DNA of 64,000 bases from Streptomyces sp. NBC_00190 (GTDB lineage: Bacteria > Actinomycetota > Actinomycetes > Streptomycetales > Streptomycetaceae): positions 7,936,001 through 8,000,000 of the forward strand of contig NZ_CP108131.1 in NCBI RefSeq assembly GCF_036203305.1. The letters are read 5' to 3'. A program made the position numbers and the translations under genes. Within the stretch, counting starts at the first letter, position 1, and each line of letters opens with the position of its first letter. The notes below the pieces were generated by a model. That model did not search any database. It was given only the letters and a program-made list of their open reading frames with translations, and was not told the origin of the DNA. This document shows positions 45,711 through 54,621 of this stretch, one piece after another.

Positions 45711-46976
45711 ATGAACCCTGCGTACGCGACCGTCGACCACCTCTTCACCGTCCCCCTGGACCACGCGGCCCCACACGGTCCCACCATCCAGATCTTCGCC
45801 CGCGAGGTCGCCGATGCGCGCCGGGCAGGCGGGCGGCTGCCCTGGCTGCTCTATCTGCAGGGCGGCCCCGGCGGCAAGTCGCCCAGGCCGTCGGCGGGTT
45901 CACCGGGCTGGCTGCCCCAGGCCCTGAAGACCCACCGCGTCCTCCTCCTCGATCAGCGCGGCACGGGCCGATCCACCCCCCTCACCGCCCGGGCGGCCTC
46001 CCGCTTCGCCTCACCGGCCGGGCTGGCCGGCCATCTCGGCCACTTCCGCGCCGACTCGGTCGTCGCGGACGCCGAACTGATCCGCCGACAGCTGTGCGGC
46101 GACGAACCCTGGGAGACCCTCGGCCAGAGCTACGGCGGCTTCATCACCCTCACCTACCTCTCCCGGGCCCCCGACGGACTACGGGCGTGCTACGTGACCG
46201 GCGGCCTGCCCGGCCTCTCGGCCACCGCCGACGACGTCTACGCCCGCACCTACCCCCGGGTGCGGGACCGCGTCCTCGACTTCTACGCCCGCTACCCCGA
46301 CGACGCCGCCCGGCTGCGCGAGATCGCCCGCCTCCTGACCGCCACCGAGGTGCGCCTGCCCGACGGGGACCGGCTCACCCCCAACCGCCTGCGCACGCTC
46401 GGCCTCGCCCTCGGCATGGGCGACGGCTTCGAGCGGCTCCACTGGCTTCTCGACGAATCCCTCGACGAGGAGGCGAAGCCGACCGACACGTTCCTGCACC
46501 AGGTGATGGCACTGACCGGCTTCACCGACAATCCGCTCTTCGCCGTCATGCAGGAGACCCTGTACGGCCAGGGCGCGGGGCCGACGGGCTGGGCGGCGTC
46601 CAGAGCCCTGTCGGCCTTCCCCGAGTTCGCCGAGGACGCCGACCCCCTCCTGCTCACCGGAGAAATGATCTACCCCTGGATGTTCCGCGAGATCCGGGGC
46701 CTGCGCCCCTTCGCCGAGGCCGCCGAACTGCTCGCCGAACGCCCCGACTGGCCACCGCTGTACGACCCCGACCGCCTCGCCGCCAACCGGGTCCCGCTCG
46801 CCGCGGTCGTCTACCACGACGACATGTACGTGGACGCCGGGCTCTCCCTGGGCACCGCGAGAGAGGTCGGCGCCACCCGGGTGTGGGTCACCAACGAATG
46901 GGAGCACGACGGCGTCACCGCCTCCGGCGGCCGCGTGCTCTCCCGCCTGATGGACCTGGCCGCGGGCCGCGCGTAG
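45711..46976 (+). CDS. Proline iminopeptidase-like S33 peptidase
   Basis: A 421-residue alpha/beta hydrolase of the peptidase S33 type: oxyanion segment LQGGPGGKSPRP (about 50-61), LLLDQRGTGRSTP, nucleophile elbow GQSYGG (about 142-147) and the C-terminal NEWEHDG histidine. It removes N-terminal proline or related residues from peptides in the cytoplasm (no signal peptide). Divergent from the oligopeptide-binding lipoprotein gene across a region with shared motifs, so peptide uptake and cleavage may be co-regulated. The ATG at 45711 follows AAAGGG. Confidence 0.9.
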   Translation: MNPAYATVDHLFTVPLDHAAPHGPTIQIFAREVADARRAGGRLPWLLYLQGGPGGKSPRPSAGSPGWLPQALKTHRVLLLDQRGTGRSTPLTARAASRFASPAGLAGHLGHFRADSVVADAELIRRQLCGDEPWETLGQSYGGFITLTYLSRAPDGLRACYVTGGLPGLSATADDVYARTYPRVRDRVLDFYARYPDDAARLREIARLLTATEVRLPDGDRLTPNRLRTLGLALGMGDGFERLHWLLDESLDEEAKPTDTFLHQVMALTGFTDNPLFAVMQETLYGQGAGPTGWAASRALSAFPEFAEDADPLLLTGEMIYPWMFREIRGLRPFAEAAELLAERPDWPPLYDPDRLAANRVPLAAVVYHDDMYVDAGLSLGTAREVGATRVWVTNEWEHDGVTASGGRVLSRLMDLAAGRA

Positions 46977-47028
46977 CGACGCGCGCCAAGGACCCCGTAC
47001 CCCTCAACCTGCCTCCGACGGGAGAGAC

Positions 47029-48213
47029 ATGACCACCCCGCTCCGCCGCCTGCGGCCGCTCGCCGCGACCGTCGTTCTCGTCTCCTGCCTGGCCGCCCCC
47101 ACCGCGGCCGCGGCCCCCGGCTCACCGCCCCCCGCCGCCCGCTGCGCCCTCCCCGGCCGGACCGGCTGGACGGACGAGGGCCACGACACCGACCGGACCC
47201 AGTTCCAGCCCGCCACCGGAACCCGCCGCGTCCTGACGCTGTACGTGGACTTCCCCGACGCCCCGGCCGCCGACTCCACCGAGCCGTACGCCGCTGCGCT
47301 CGCCCCGGCCGCCGACTGGATGGGCCGCGCGAGCCACGGTCGTCTGCGAGTCGACAACACCCCGCTGCACCGCTGGATCCGGATGCCCGCCGACTCCACC
47401 TCCTACGGCTTCGCGCGCGGCCTCACCTTCGAGGCCCACGAGAAGTACCTGCGCGACGCGATCACGGCCGCCGACCCTTACGCGGACTTCTCCCGCTACG
47501 ACATGGTCTACGTCGTCCCCGCCAGGACGGCGACCGCCATCCCCTTCTCGCCGACCTACCTGTACGACCCGGCGGGCCCCGGCATCACCGCCGACGGCAC
47601 CCGCCTCAAATGGGCCGTCACCTTCGGACAGGACATGTGGCGCTGGGGCCACAAGGTCGCTGCCCACGAGACCGCCCACACCTTCGGGCTGCCCGACCTG
47701 TACTCGTTCACCGGAGCCACCCACCAGTACGTGGGCGGCTGGGACGTCATGGGCGACATCGCGGGCCACGCCCCGCAGTACCTCGGCTGGCACTCCTGGA
47801 AGCTCGGCTGGACCCGAGACGACCAGGTGGCCTGCCTGCCCGGCTCCGGCCGCCGTACGGTGTCGCTGACCCCGGTGGAACGTCCCGGCGGAACCAGGAT
47901 CGCCGTGCTGCGGACCGGTGAGACGACGGCCTACGTGGCGGAGTCACGCCGCGCCCAGGGAAACGACGCGACCGCCTGCTCCGCCGGCGTCCTCATTTAC
48001 AAGGTCGACTCCGCCGTCCGGACCGGTGAGGGCCCGGTGCGGGTCATGAACGCGCCCCCGGCCCGAACCACGACCCCGACCACCGGCTGCACCCCGACGG
48101 ACCTGGCCGCGTACGCACCCGGACAGACCTTCACCGATCCCGCGACCGGCGTGCGCATCGACGTCCTCGCGGGCGGACGGATGGGAGACACGGTGCGGAT
48201 GAGCAGACGGTGA
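47029..48213 (+). CDS. Secreted M6-like zinc metalloprotease
   Basis: A 394-residue exported protein: signal peptide (about 1-30, ending TAAAAPG), then a metalloprotease domain of the immune-inhibitor-A/M6-like type with VAAHETAHTFGLPDLY (about 211-226, zinc motif HETAH, catalytic Glu) and downstream GGWDVMGD with APQYLGWHSWKLGW, a conserved M6 signature. The C-terminal third is a beta-rich domain with paired cysteines. Located 52 bp after the S33 peptidase gene and co-oriented, so the pair may form a peptide-utilisation operon. ATG with GGGAGAGAC upstream. Confidence 0.88.
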   Translation: MTTPLRRLRPLAATVVLVSCLAAPTAAAAPGSPPPAARCALPGRTGWTDEGHDTDRTQFQPATGTRRVLTLYVDFPDAPAADSTEPYAAALAPAADWMGRASHGRLRVDNTPLHRWIRMPADSTSYGFARGLTFEAHEKYLRDAITAADPYADFSRYDMVYVVPARTATAIPFSPTYLYDPAGPGITADGTRLKWAVTFGQDMWRWGHKVAAHETAHTFGLPDLYSFTGATHQYVGGWDVMGDIAGHAPQYLGWHSWKLGWTRDDQVACLPGSGRRTVSLTPVERPGGTRIAVLRTGETTAYVAESRRAQGNDATACSAGVLIYKVDSAVRTGEGPVRVMNAPPARTTTPTTGCTPTDLAAYAPGQTFTDPATGVRIDVLAGGRMGDTVRMSRR

Positions 48214-48239
48214 CTCCGGCGGGCCGCACGGGTCGCGGC

Positions 48240-49778
48240 TCAGCGGCGGTGGATCCGGTCGACGCCGTACCACTTCGACACGCAGGCGGCGACCCAGTCC
48301 CGCTCGTAGCTGCCGGTGAAGAAGGGCTCGGCGAGACCGCCGATGTACAGGGGCCGGTAGCCCACGTCCGTGGCGCCCCGTGCGGCCTCGCTCCGGATGC
48401 GGGAGTTCTGGGCGTCCCAGGCCACGGAACGGGCGACCGTCGTGGTCGTGAGCTGCTGGACGTTCGGGACGAGCGCGGCCACCGAGGCCAGCGTCAGGCA
48501 GCCCGCCGCCACGGCGCCGGCCGCGAGGACCGGGCCGGCGGCGCGGCGGCCCGAGAGCCACCGGCCGCCCCACGCGCCCAGCAGCGCGCCGTACCCGCAG
48601 AGCGCCAGTTCCATCGGCACGAGAAAGCTCGTCCAGCTGCGGGCGTACGTCCACCCGCTCGGGCCGTAGCCGCTGCGCAGGCCCACCACCACCGCGAACG
48701 AACCCAGCACCACCACGGGCACCGGGAGCAGGAGCAGGGCGATCAGCACCTTGCGCGGGACGGTCCGCCGCGGCTCCCGCCTCCCGGGCGTGGGCCCGCG
48801 CAGCCCGGTCGCCAGGCCCAGCAGGACGCCGACCGCGGCGGCTCCCAGGTAGGCCCACTGGCCGGTGACGGAGTCCCACATGCGCAGCCAGTCCTCGTAG
48901 GCGCCCCCGAGTTCTGCCGCGGAGAGCACGGACTCCTTGTCGGGCTGCTGCGCCCGGCGCCACCGGGCGCCGGGGGAGGTGTAGAGCACGACCAGACCGC
49001 AGAGGAGGCCGGAGCACCAGAGCAGGCACCAGGTGAACGGATGCCAGCTCCGCGCCAGGCCGAGGCGGGGCACGGACAGCAGCCCGACCGCGGCGGCGAG
49101 CAGCCCGCTGACGAGCGCGAACGGCTCGCTCAGGGTGCCGAGCGCGAAGCCGATGAGGAACGCCGAGGTGAAGCCGGCCACCCGGACGGCGGCACGGGGA
49201 TGGCGGACGGTCCGGACGGCCAGCAGGAACGCCCACAGGCCGATGAGGCTCGGAAGGGTGTGGGAGATCGTGGCGGGGGCCCACAGCAGTACCTGATAGC
49301 TGCGGGTGCCCGCGAAGTAGAGCAGCGCCTGGACGGCCAGGGCGCAAGCGGTCAGCACCAGCACAGGGGGCCTGCCGCCGAGGAACCGGATGAAATGACA
49401 CCCCAGCAGGACCAGCCCGGCGGTGAAGGCGACGGCTATGACCGTCGGCAGGATCTTGGTCCCGGCCAGTCCGTCGCCGTAGACGACACCGCTCAGGAAG
49501 GCGTTGGCGATCCTGCCGTTCTGGGTCATGTAGAAATCGGACGTGATGCCGAGGATCCCCAGATCGCGGGCCTTCCACGCGGCACACCAGTCGTCGGACG
49601 CGGGCCGTACGTAGAGACCGAGGAAGCATCCGACGGCGACCAGGGCTCCGGCCGCCGCGACGAGCGTCGCCCCGGCCGCCGGGAGGAGCCCGCGCGGGAG
49701 GGGGCGGCGGCCGGTTCCCTGGCCCACCGCGGAGGAAGGGGTCCGGACGTCCTCGCCCCGGGCCGCAGCAGCGTTCAT
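48240..49778 (-). CDS. Polytopic membrane protein (DUF6056-like)
   Basis: A 512-residue membrane protein with about ten hydrophobic helices, an N-terminal polar segment of about 30 residues and an extracytoplasmic motif YVRPASDDWC after the first helix, which resembles DUF6056/ArnT-like glycosyltransferase-associated proteins. The large C-terminal extracytoplasmic region includes SYERDWVAACVSKWYGVDRI. ATG at 49778 with GAAGGGG upstream. A role in surface glycan assembly is possible, but no catalytic residues can be named. Confidence 0.72.
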   Translation of the reverse strand: MNAAAARGEDVRTPSSAVGQGTGRRPLPRGLLPAAGATLVAAAGALVAVGCFLGLYVRPASDDWCAAWKARDLGILGITSDFYMTQNGRIANAFLSGVVYGDGLAGTKILPTVIAVAFTAGLVLLGCHFIRFLGGRPPVLVLTACALAVQALLYFAGTRSYQVLLWAPATISHTLPSLIGLWAFLLAVRTVRHPRAAVRVAGFTSAFLIGFALGTLSEPFALVSGLLAAAVGLLSVPRLGLARSWHPFTWCLLWCSGLLCGLVVLYTSPGARWRRAQQPDKESVLSAAELGGAYEDWLRMWDSVTGQWAYLGAAAVGVLLGLATGLRGPTPGRREPRRTVPRKVLIALLLLPVPVVVLGSFAVVVGLRSGYGPSGWTYARSWTSFLVPMELALCGYGALLGAWGGRWLSGRRAAGPVLAAGAVAAGCLTLASVAALVPNVQQLTTTTVARSVAWDAQNSRIRSEAARGATDVGYRPLYIGGLAEPFFTGSYERDWVAACVSKWYGVDRIHRR

Positions 49779-50043
49779 TCACCACCCCTTCGCAGCGGGG
49801 CCGGCCGGTGAGTCGGCCGATGCGCCCGCCGACTGCGGCGACCGCACGGCCCGCGAACACCCATGATGGGCACGGTTCGCGGCCACCGGCATCCCGGGCG
49901 GGCCAGGACGGGCACGCGGCCACGAAGCCCTCGGCACCCCTCGTTCACCCGGGCGGCGGGTGTTCCGTGGCAGCCTCCGCACGGCTCTTCCAGGATGGGG
50001 AATCCGGGTCCGCGCGTACGCACGCCCGGCGGAGGGAGTGACG

Positions 50044-51462
50044 ATGCCCGGTGTCCTGCTCGGTTGTTGGGCGGTCGTCACAGCGGCCTTGGCGGGGGTC
50101 ACCGTTCCCGTGTGTACCGGGAGCCACGGGAGCGGCGGTGAGGTCGAGCGCAGTTACGCGCCCGTGGCGATGCTCGCCGCCCGCACCGTCGGTGTGCTGT
50201 CCAACACGACCGCCGCCGAAGGCGTTCCGCCTGCCGTCGCCAGGGGCGCGCGGTACGTCGACGGGAGCAACGTCCTGCGGCTCGCGTCCGGCCGGTGGAT
50301 GTACCTTCCCGCCGCCATGACGACGTCGGCCGTGGTCCCCGCCGACCACCCGCCGGCGATGCAGCAGATCGAGCAGAGCCGCGCCTGGCTGGCCTCCGGC
50401 CGGGTCCCGGGCCGGTCGCCCGTGCAGCGCGCGGCGGCCGAGCGGGCCCTCCTGGCCATGCGCGCCCTGCTCCGGCCGAACGGCGCCATGGCGGCGGGGT
50501 GGAGCCCCGGCTGGAAGTACTCCTGGCCGCGCGACTCCAGCTTCGCCTCCGCCGCGTTCGCGCACACCGGCCACGACGCCGAGGCCTACCGGATCCTGCG
50601 CTACAGCGCCGCGACCCAGCGCAGCGACGGCACCTGGGAGGCGCGCACGGAACTCGACGGGTCCGGCCCGCCCGACGGCAGACGGTGGCAGCTGGACGCC
50701 AACGGCTGGGTCCCCTGGGCGACCTGGCAGTGGTACCGGACCGCCCCCGGGGCCACCCGCCACGCCCGGCTCATATCCCTTTACCCGATGATCCGCAAGG
50801 CGGCCGACCACGCGGCGGGCTCCCTGCGGGGGGACGGGCTGCCCCCGGCCTCCCCCGACTACTGGGAGCTGATGACGACCACCGCGAACATCGGTACGGC
50901 CGCGCCGCTGCTCGCCGGGCTCAACGCCTCCGCGGACCTCGCCCGGGAGGCGAACCGGCCGGACGACGCGGCGCGCTGGGCCCGGGCCGCGCGGCGGCTC
51001 TCCGCCGCGATCTCCGCGAACTTCCTTCCCCTGAGGTACCAGCGCACCACCGACGGACGGCACGGGCACGACAGCGCGGTGACCTTCATGGCACCTCCGT
51101 TCAACACGGCCCCCGTCGGCCTGCCCGGGGCACTGGACGCCACGTACCGGGCGCTGCTCCTGCCCAACGGCGGGCTGACCCCGGGAAACGACCCCGCCGC
51201 GCCCTGGGGAGGAAACGCCTGGACGCCCAGTACGGCGTTGTTCGCGCTCGCATGGGCCGGGACGGGCGAGCCGGCGAAGGCCGGACAGGTCCTGGACTGG
51301 GTCCTCTCCAAGAGGAACTCGCTCGGGGAGCTGCCGGAGAAGGTGGACAAGGAGGGCAGGGCCGTTTCGGTCGCTCCCCTCGCGTGGACGGGTTCGATCG
51401 CCGTCCTGTCCCTCGTGGCGCTCGACGGCACGGCGCTTCCGACCCCGCCCCTGCGGCCGTAG
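50044..51462 (+). CDS. Secreted GH15-like (glucoamylase-type) glycosidase
   Basis: A 472-residue protein with an N-terminal hydrophobic segment (about 5-25) serving as signal or anchor and an (alpha/alpha)6-barrel enzyme region. WKYSWPRDSSFASAA is the GH15 substrate-binding signature; PDYWELMTT carries the candidate general-acid glutamate and LGELPEKVDKEG the candidate base glutamate. The length is that of a catalytic domain without a starch-binding domain. The ATG at 50044 follows GGAGGGAG. Likely acts on alpha-glucans or glucosides outside the cell; specificity unknown. Confidence 0.82.
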   Translation: MPGVLLGCWAVVTAALAGVTVPVCTGSHGSGGEVERSYAPVAMLAARTVGVLSNTTAAEGVPPAVARGARYVDGSNVLRLASGRWMYLPAAMTTSAVVPADHPPAMQQIEQSRAWLASGRVPGRSPVQRAAAERALLAMRALLRPNGAMAAGWSPGWKYSWPRDSSFASAAFAHTGHDAEAYRILRYSAATQRSDGTWEARTELDGSGPPDGRRWQLDANGWVPWATWQWYRTAPGATRHARLISLYPMIRKAADHAAGSLRGDGLPPASPDYWELMTTTANIGTAAPLLAGLNASADLAREANRPDDAARWARAARRLSAAISANFLPLRYQRTTDGRHGHDSAVTFMAPPFNTAPVGLPGALDATYRALLLPNGGLTPGNDPAAPWGGNAWTPSTALFALAWAGTGEPAKAGQVLDWVLSKRNSLGELPEKVDKEGRAVSVAPLAWTGSIAVLSLVALDGTALPTPPLRP

Positions 51463-51485
51463 TACGCGCCTTGCGGGTCAGGGAC

Positions 51486-51974
51486 TCAGACGGGCTCCGT
51501 CCCGTCACCCGGCGGCGGCGCGGTGCGGACCCGCTCCAGTGCGGCCAGGAGGTGCCGATAGGCGAGCCTTTCGGCCGCCACCGCCCGCCCGAGCGGAAGG
51601 TAGTGCGGATCACGGCGTGACCGGGCCTGTGCCGCGGCGGCGAGGCGGAGCCGCCTCGCCCGGTCCACCTCGTGCCTGGCCCCGACGTACGCGTCGTCGA
51701 GGAGCCGGTGGTCGAGGACCTCGGCGAAGGCGCGCTCCGCCAGGGCGTCGAGCCGGTCGAGTGCGTCGGCACAACTCTCGGGGACCGTCCCGGCACAGCC
51801 TTCTTCCAGGGTCCGGGACATCGATCGCAGGGTCGCCCCGAGCTCCGGGTACCCCCACGACGGAGCGGCGTCGTTCCGGCACCCGGCGGCGAGGGCGACC
51901 AGTACGGCGGCGGCAGCCACGGCGCGCAGCGTTCCCGGTCCCGCGCGCCCGCGAACGGTGGAGCAAGGGGTCAT
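51486..51974 (-). CDS. Small helical lipoprotein, unknown function
   Basis: A 162-residue exported lipoprotein with lipobox LAAGC (Cys32). The rest is almost all alpha-helical and Arg/Ala-rich (about 55-150), probably a helical bundle, with a Cys pair (EGCAGTVPESC). No recognised family. Convergent with the GH15-like gene, 23 bp away, and downstream of the PIG-L gene on the same strand with a gap of about 97 bp. Confidence 0.65.
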   Translation of the reverse strand: MTPCSTVRGRAGPGTLRAVAAAAVLVALAAGCRNDAAPSWGYPELGATLRSMSRTLEEGCAGTVPESCADALDRLDALAERAFAEVLDHRLLDDAYVGARHEVDRARRLRLAAAAQARSRRDPHYLPLGRAVAAERLAYRHLLAALERVRTAPPPGDGTEPV

Positions 51975-52071
51975 GGGAGCCCCGATCGCCGCTGGTCAGG
52001 TGGTCAGCTGGTCAGGAGGCGGCCTCGGCCGGGCCCCGACGTGGTCCGGCGGCCATCCTCGCCCACACCGG

Positions 52072-54198
52072 TCAGGGCTGCCACACGGCCGCCGCGCGCG
52101 CGGCCTGCGCGATCGCCGGAGGCCGGACCGCCCGGTGCCACGGGGAGGAGGGCGGGCGGCTGCCGGGCGGCGCGGACCCGGCCGGGGGAGCGGTCGTCAC
52201 GTGCAGACCGGCGTCCAGGCCGAGCGCTGCGGCGACGGCCGTGCCGTCCGGCTCGGCCACGGCCGCCGGTGCGCCCGTGTAGAGCATCTGTGACTCGTAC
52301 CAGGACGGCGCGTCGTCCGGGCCCGAGATACCGACCGTGCCCACGCCCGCGCGGCCCGCGAGTACCTGGCCCGCGACGCCGACGGCGCCGTAGCCGCCCT
52401 CGCCGCCCACCTCGGTGACCGGGGAGAACGTCGGCGCGGGCGAGCCCGCGGTGGCCAGGCTCGTACCGACGGTGCCCGTCCCGGGGTGGCGGAAGTACAG
52501 GCGGACGCCGTCGCCCTGCGGGCTCGCCGAGAGCGGACCGGTCGTCGCCGGCAGCCCCGTCGGGAAGGGGCCGCTGAGCGGGGCGTCCGGGGCCGGCTGG
52601 ACCCAGGCCAGCACGGTCCGGTCCGTGGCCGCGTACACGTGGCGCCGCCCCGCCCCGTCGGTCGCGGTGACCGGGTCGCCCTGCAGGCCGGCGCCGCCCA
52701 GGGCCTGCCACGCTTCGAAGGTGCCGTCCGGGGCCGCTTGTGCGCGGGCGTGCAGGGTGCGCAGGGAGTCGCGTACGTACACGGTCATCCGGCCCGCGGG
52801 GTCGACGGCGACGGACGGCGCGCTGATCGCCGAGGTGCCGGATATGTCGACCTTGTCCGGGGTGCCCAGCGACTGCCACGGGCCGAAGGCGCCGTCGGGC
52901 GCGGCCTGGACGGCGTAGACGAGGTCGCGCCCGTACTCCTGGGGCGTGGTGCCCAGGGTGGTGCGGGTGCCGAAGACCGCGATCCTGCCGTCGGGGAGCC
53001 GCGCCGTCGTCGCGCCCGCGTCGATCCCGTCACCGGGGAGGAACTGGGGCCCCTGCCAGGGGGCCTTGGGGCCGCTGCGCGTCCAGTACGCCATCCGGCC
53101 GTCCAGGGCGGCGAAGGCCCACAGCCGGCCGGAGGCGCCCTCGGCCATCCAGGAGGTGCCGTCGCCCCGGCTGTAGCGGATCGTCTGGTTCCATCCGGCG
53201 CCGGTGGGCCGGGTGGCGGTCTTGCGGTCGCCGCAGCCGGCGGGGCTGCCGCACCAGTCCTGGTGGTCCGTCCAGGCGTAGGTCTTGAGGTACCCGAGCT
53301 TCTCCGCGGCCGCCTGCGGGTCGAGCGTCGGGGGCAGCGAGCTGTTGGGGTAGCTCACATAGTTCTGGACCGAGAAGTGCGGCCGGTCCGTGGTCTTCGC
53401 GTAGCGCTCGGCCGCGGCCTGCACGAACCGGGCGCCGTAGATGTGGTCCTGGTGGTCGAGGAAGACGCCGCCGCCCTGCGTCCGGCCGGGCGTCGGGTCC
53501 TGCGTCCGTATCGTGGTCGGCCGGTACATCGCGAAGACGGATGCGATGGCCTCCACGGCCTGGTCCTTGGTGTACGAGAACCAGGGCTTGACCGGCGTTC
53601 CGGAGGTCAGCTGGGCGCCCAGCGCGGGAACCCTGCCGTCCCACAGTCCGCGGAGGCTGTCCGGATTGTCGCCGGAGATGCTGCGCGCCTCGCGCAGCTG
53701 CATCCACACCAGGTTGACCTCGGGCCTGGCGACGAGGACGTCCACCTCGGCGCTCCCGCCGCCGGCGGTGGGTACGGACGTGCGCTGCCAGACGCTGGTG
53801 CGCTCGCCCGTGGCCATCTCCGCGTAGGCGGCCCGTATGCCGTTCTGCCGGGCCTCCGCGTAGGCGGCGCGGTCGGCGGGGCCCGCCGGGTCTTCCAGGT
53901 GCGGGCTGTGGGCCTCGTTCCTGCCGTCGGCCTCGCCCGAGGTCAGGTAGACGGTGGTGACCTTGACGCCGGTGGATATGGAGCGGCTCAGGTCGGGGTT
54001 CATGAAGAAGAGGTCGTCGTCGGGGTGCGCGACGACCTGGAGGGCCGTGCCTTCGGTCACACTCGGGCGGAGGACCACCTCGAGGGCGCCCGGCTCCTGT
54101 GTGGTCCCGTATCCGTAGGCCCAGGTCGTCACCCCGGCGGCGCCGACGGTGAGCGCGGCGAGCAGGGCAGCGATGCGGGTGCGGCTGGCCAGGGACAT
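52072..54198 (-). CDS. Secreted PIG-L-family deacetylase with beta-propeller domain
   Basis: A 708-residue exported protein. After a signal sequence (about 1-28) a PIG-L/LmbE zinc deacetylase domain (about 48-310) shows VAHPDDDLFF, TSGEADGRNEAH and DHQDHIYGA as metal and substrate motifs. The typical AHPDDE reads AHPDDD, a conservative change. Residues about 330-680 are repeated WQ.LG-type blades (GPWQSLGTPDK, EAWQALGGAG) of a PLL-like propeller, probably glycan-binding. The family removes acetyl groups from N-acetylglucosamine units. The ATG at 54198 follows AAGG. The C-terminus is Pro/Ser-rich. Confidence 0.85.
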   Translation of the reverse strand: MSLASRTRIAALLAALTVGAAGVTTWAYGYGTTQEPGALEVVLRPSVTEGTALQVVAHPDDDLFFMNPDLSRSISTGVKVTTVYLTSGEADGRNEAHSPHLEDPAGPADRAAYAEARQNGIRAAYAEMATGERTSVWQRTSVPTAGGGSAEVDVLVARPEVNLVWMQLREARSISGDNPDSLRGLWDGRVPALGAQLTSGTPVKPWFSYTKDQAVEAIASVFAMYRPTTIRTQDPTPGRTQGGGVFLDHQDHIYGARFVQAAAERYAKTTDRPHFSVQNYVSYPNSSLPPTLDPQAAAEKLGYLKTYAWTDHQDWCGSPAGCGDRKTATRPTGAGWNQTIRYSRGDGTSWMAEGASGRLWAFAALDGRMAYWTRSGPKAPWQGPQFLPGDGIDAGATTARLPDGRIAVFGTRTTLGTTPQEYGRDLVYAVQAAPDGAFGPWQSLGTPDKVDISGTSAISAPSVAVDPAGRMTVYVRDSLRTLHARAQAAPDGTFEAWQALGGAGLQGDPVTATDGAGRRHVYAATDRTVLAWVQPAPDAPLSGPFPTGLPATTGPLSASPQGDGVRLYFRHPGTGTVGTSLATAGSPAPTFSPVTEVGGEGGYGAVGVAGQVLAGRAGVGTVGISGPDDAPSWYESQMLYTGAPAAVAEPDGTAVAAALGLDAGLHVTTAPPAGSAPPGSRPPSSPWHRAVRPPAIAQAARAAAVWQP

Positions 54199-54621
54199 CT
54201 GCAACGCCTTGAGGATCGGTCCGGTGCGGAACTCTGCCGAGGGGGTGATTCGGCGTCCCGATGGCTCCACCGCTTCCGGAGACGACCGGGCCCGATTATG
54301 TCTCGGGCGTTCGCAACTGACACACCATCAAGGGGCATATGACGAGAAATCAAGCTGAATGCGATGCATGTCCTTCTTGCCCTATTTGCCACCCCTTAAA
54401 TTGTGGACATAACGGGACAAAGAGGTGGCCTTCATGGCGTGGGACGTGGCGATTCGCACACCCGCGGCTTGCGCGCGACGGGCGCCTGACACCCGCCTGG
54501 TGACTGCGACACGGAGGCCGGCCCGGCGGGCGGCCCGGCAGCCGGATACGAAGGCGGGACGGGCGGGCGAGGTGCCGTCAGGGCCGAAGACAAGGACCCG
54601 ACGCCCTCCGGGTCCTGGGGG
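54199..54621. other. 423-bp intergenic region, no gene supported
   Basis: It contains the promoter side of the PIG-L gene and an AT-rich patch at 54330-54425 (ATTTGCCACCCCTTAAATTG) unusual for the window. A frame starting near 54425 has Arg-rich, non-biased codons and overlaps the ABC permease gene end antisense; I do not call it. Confidence 0.5.
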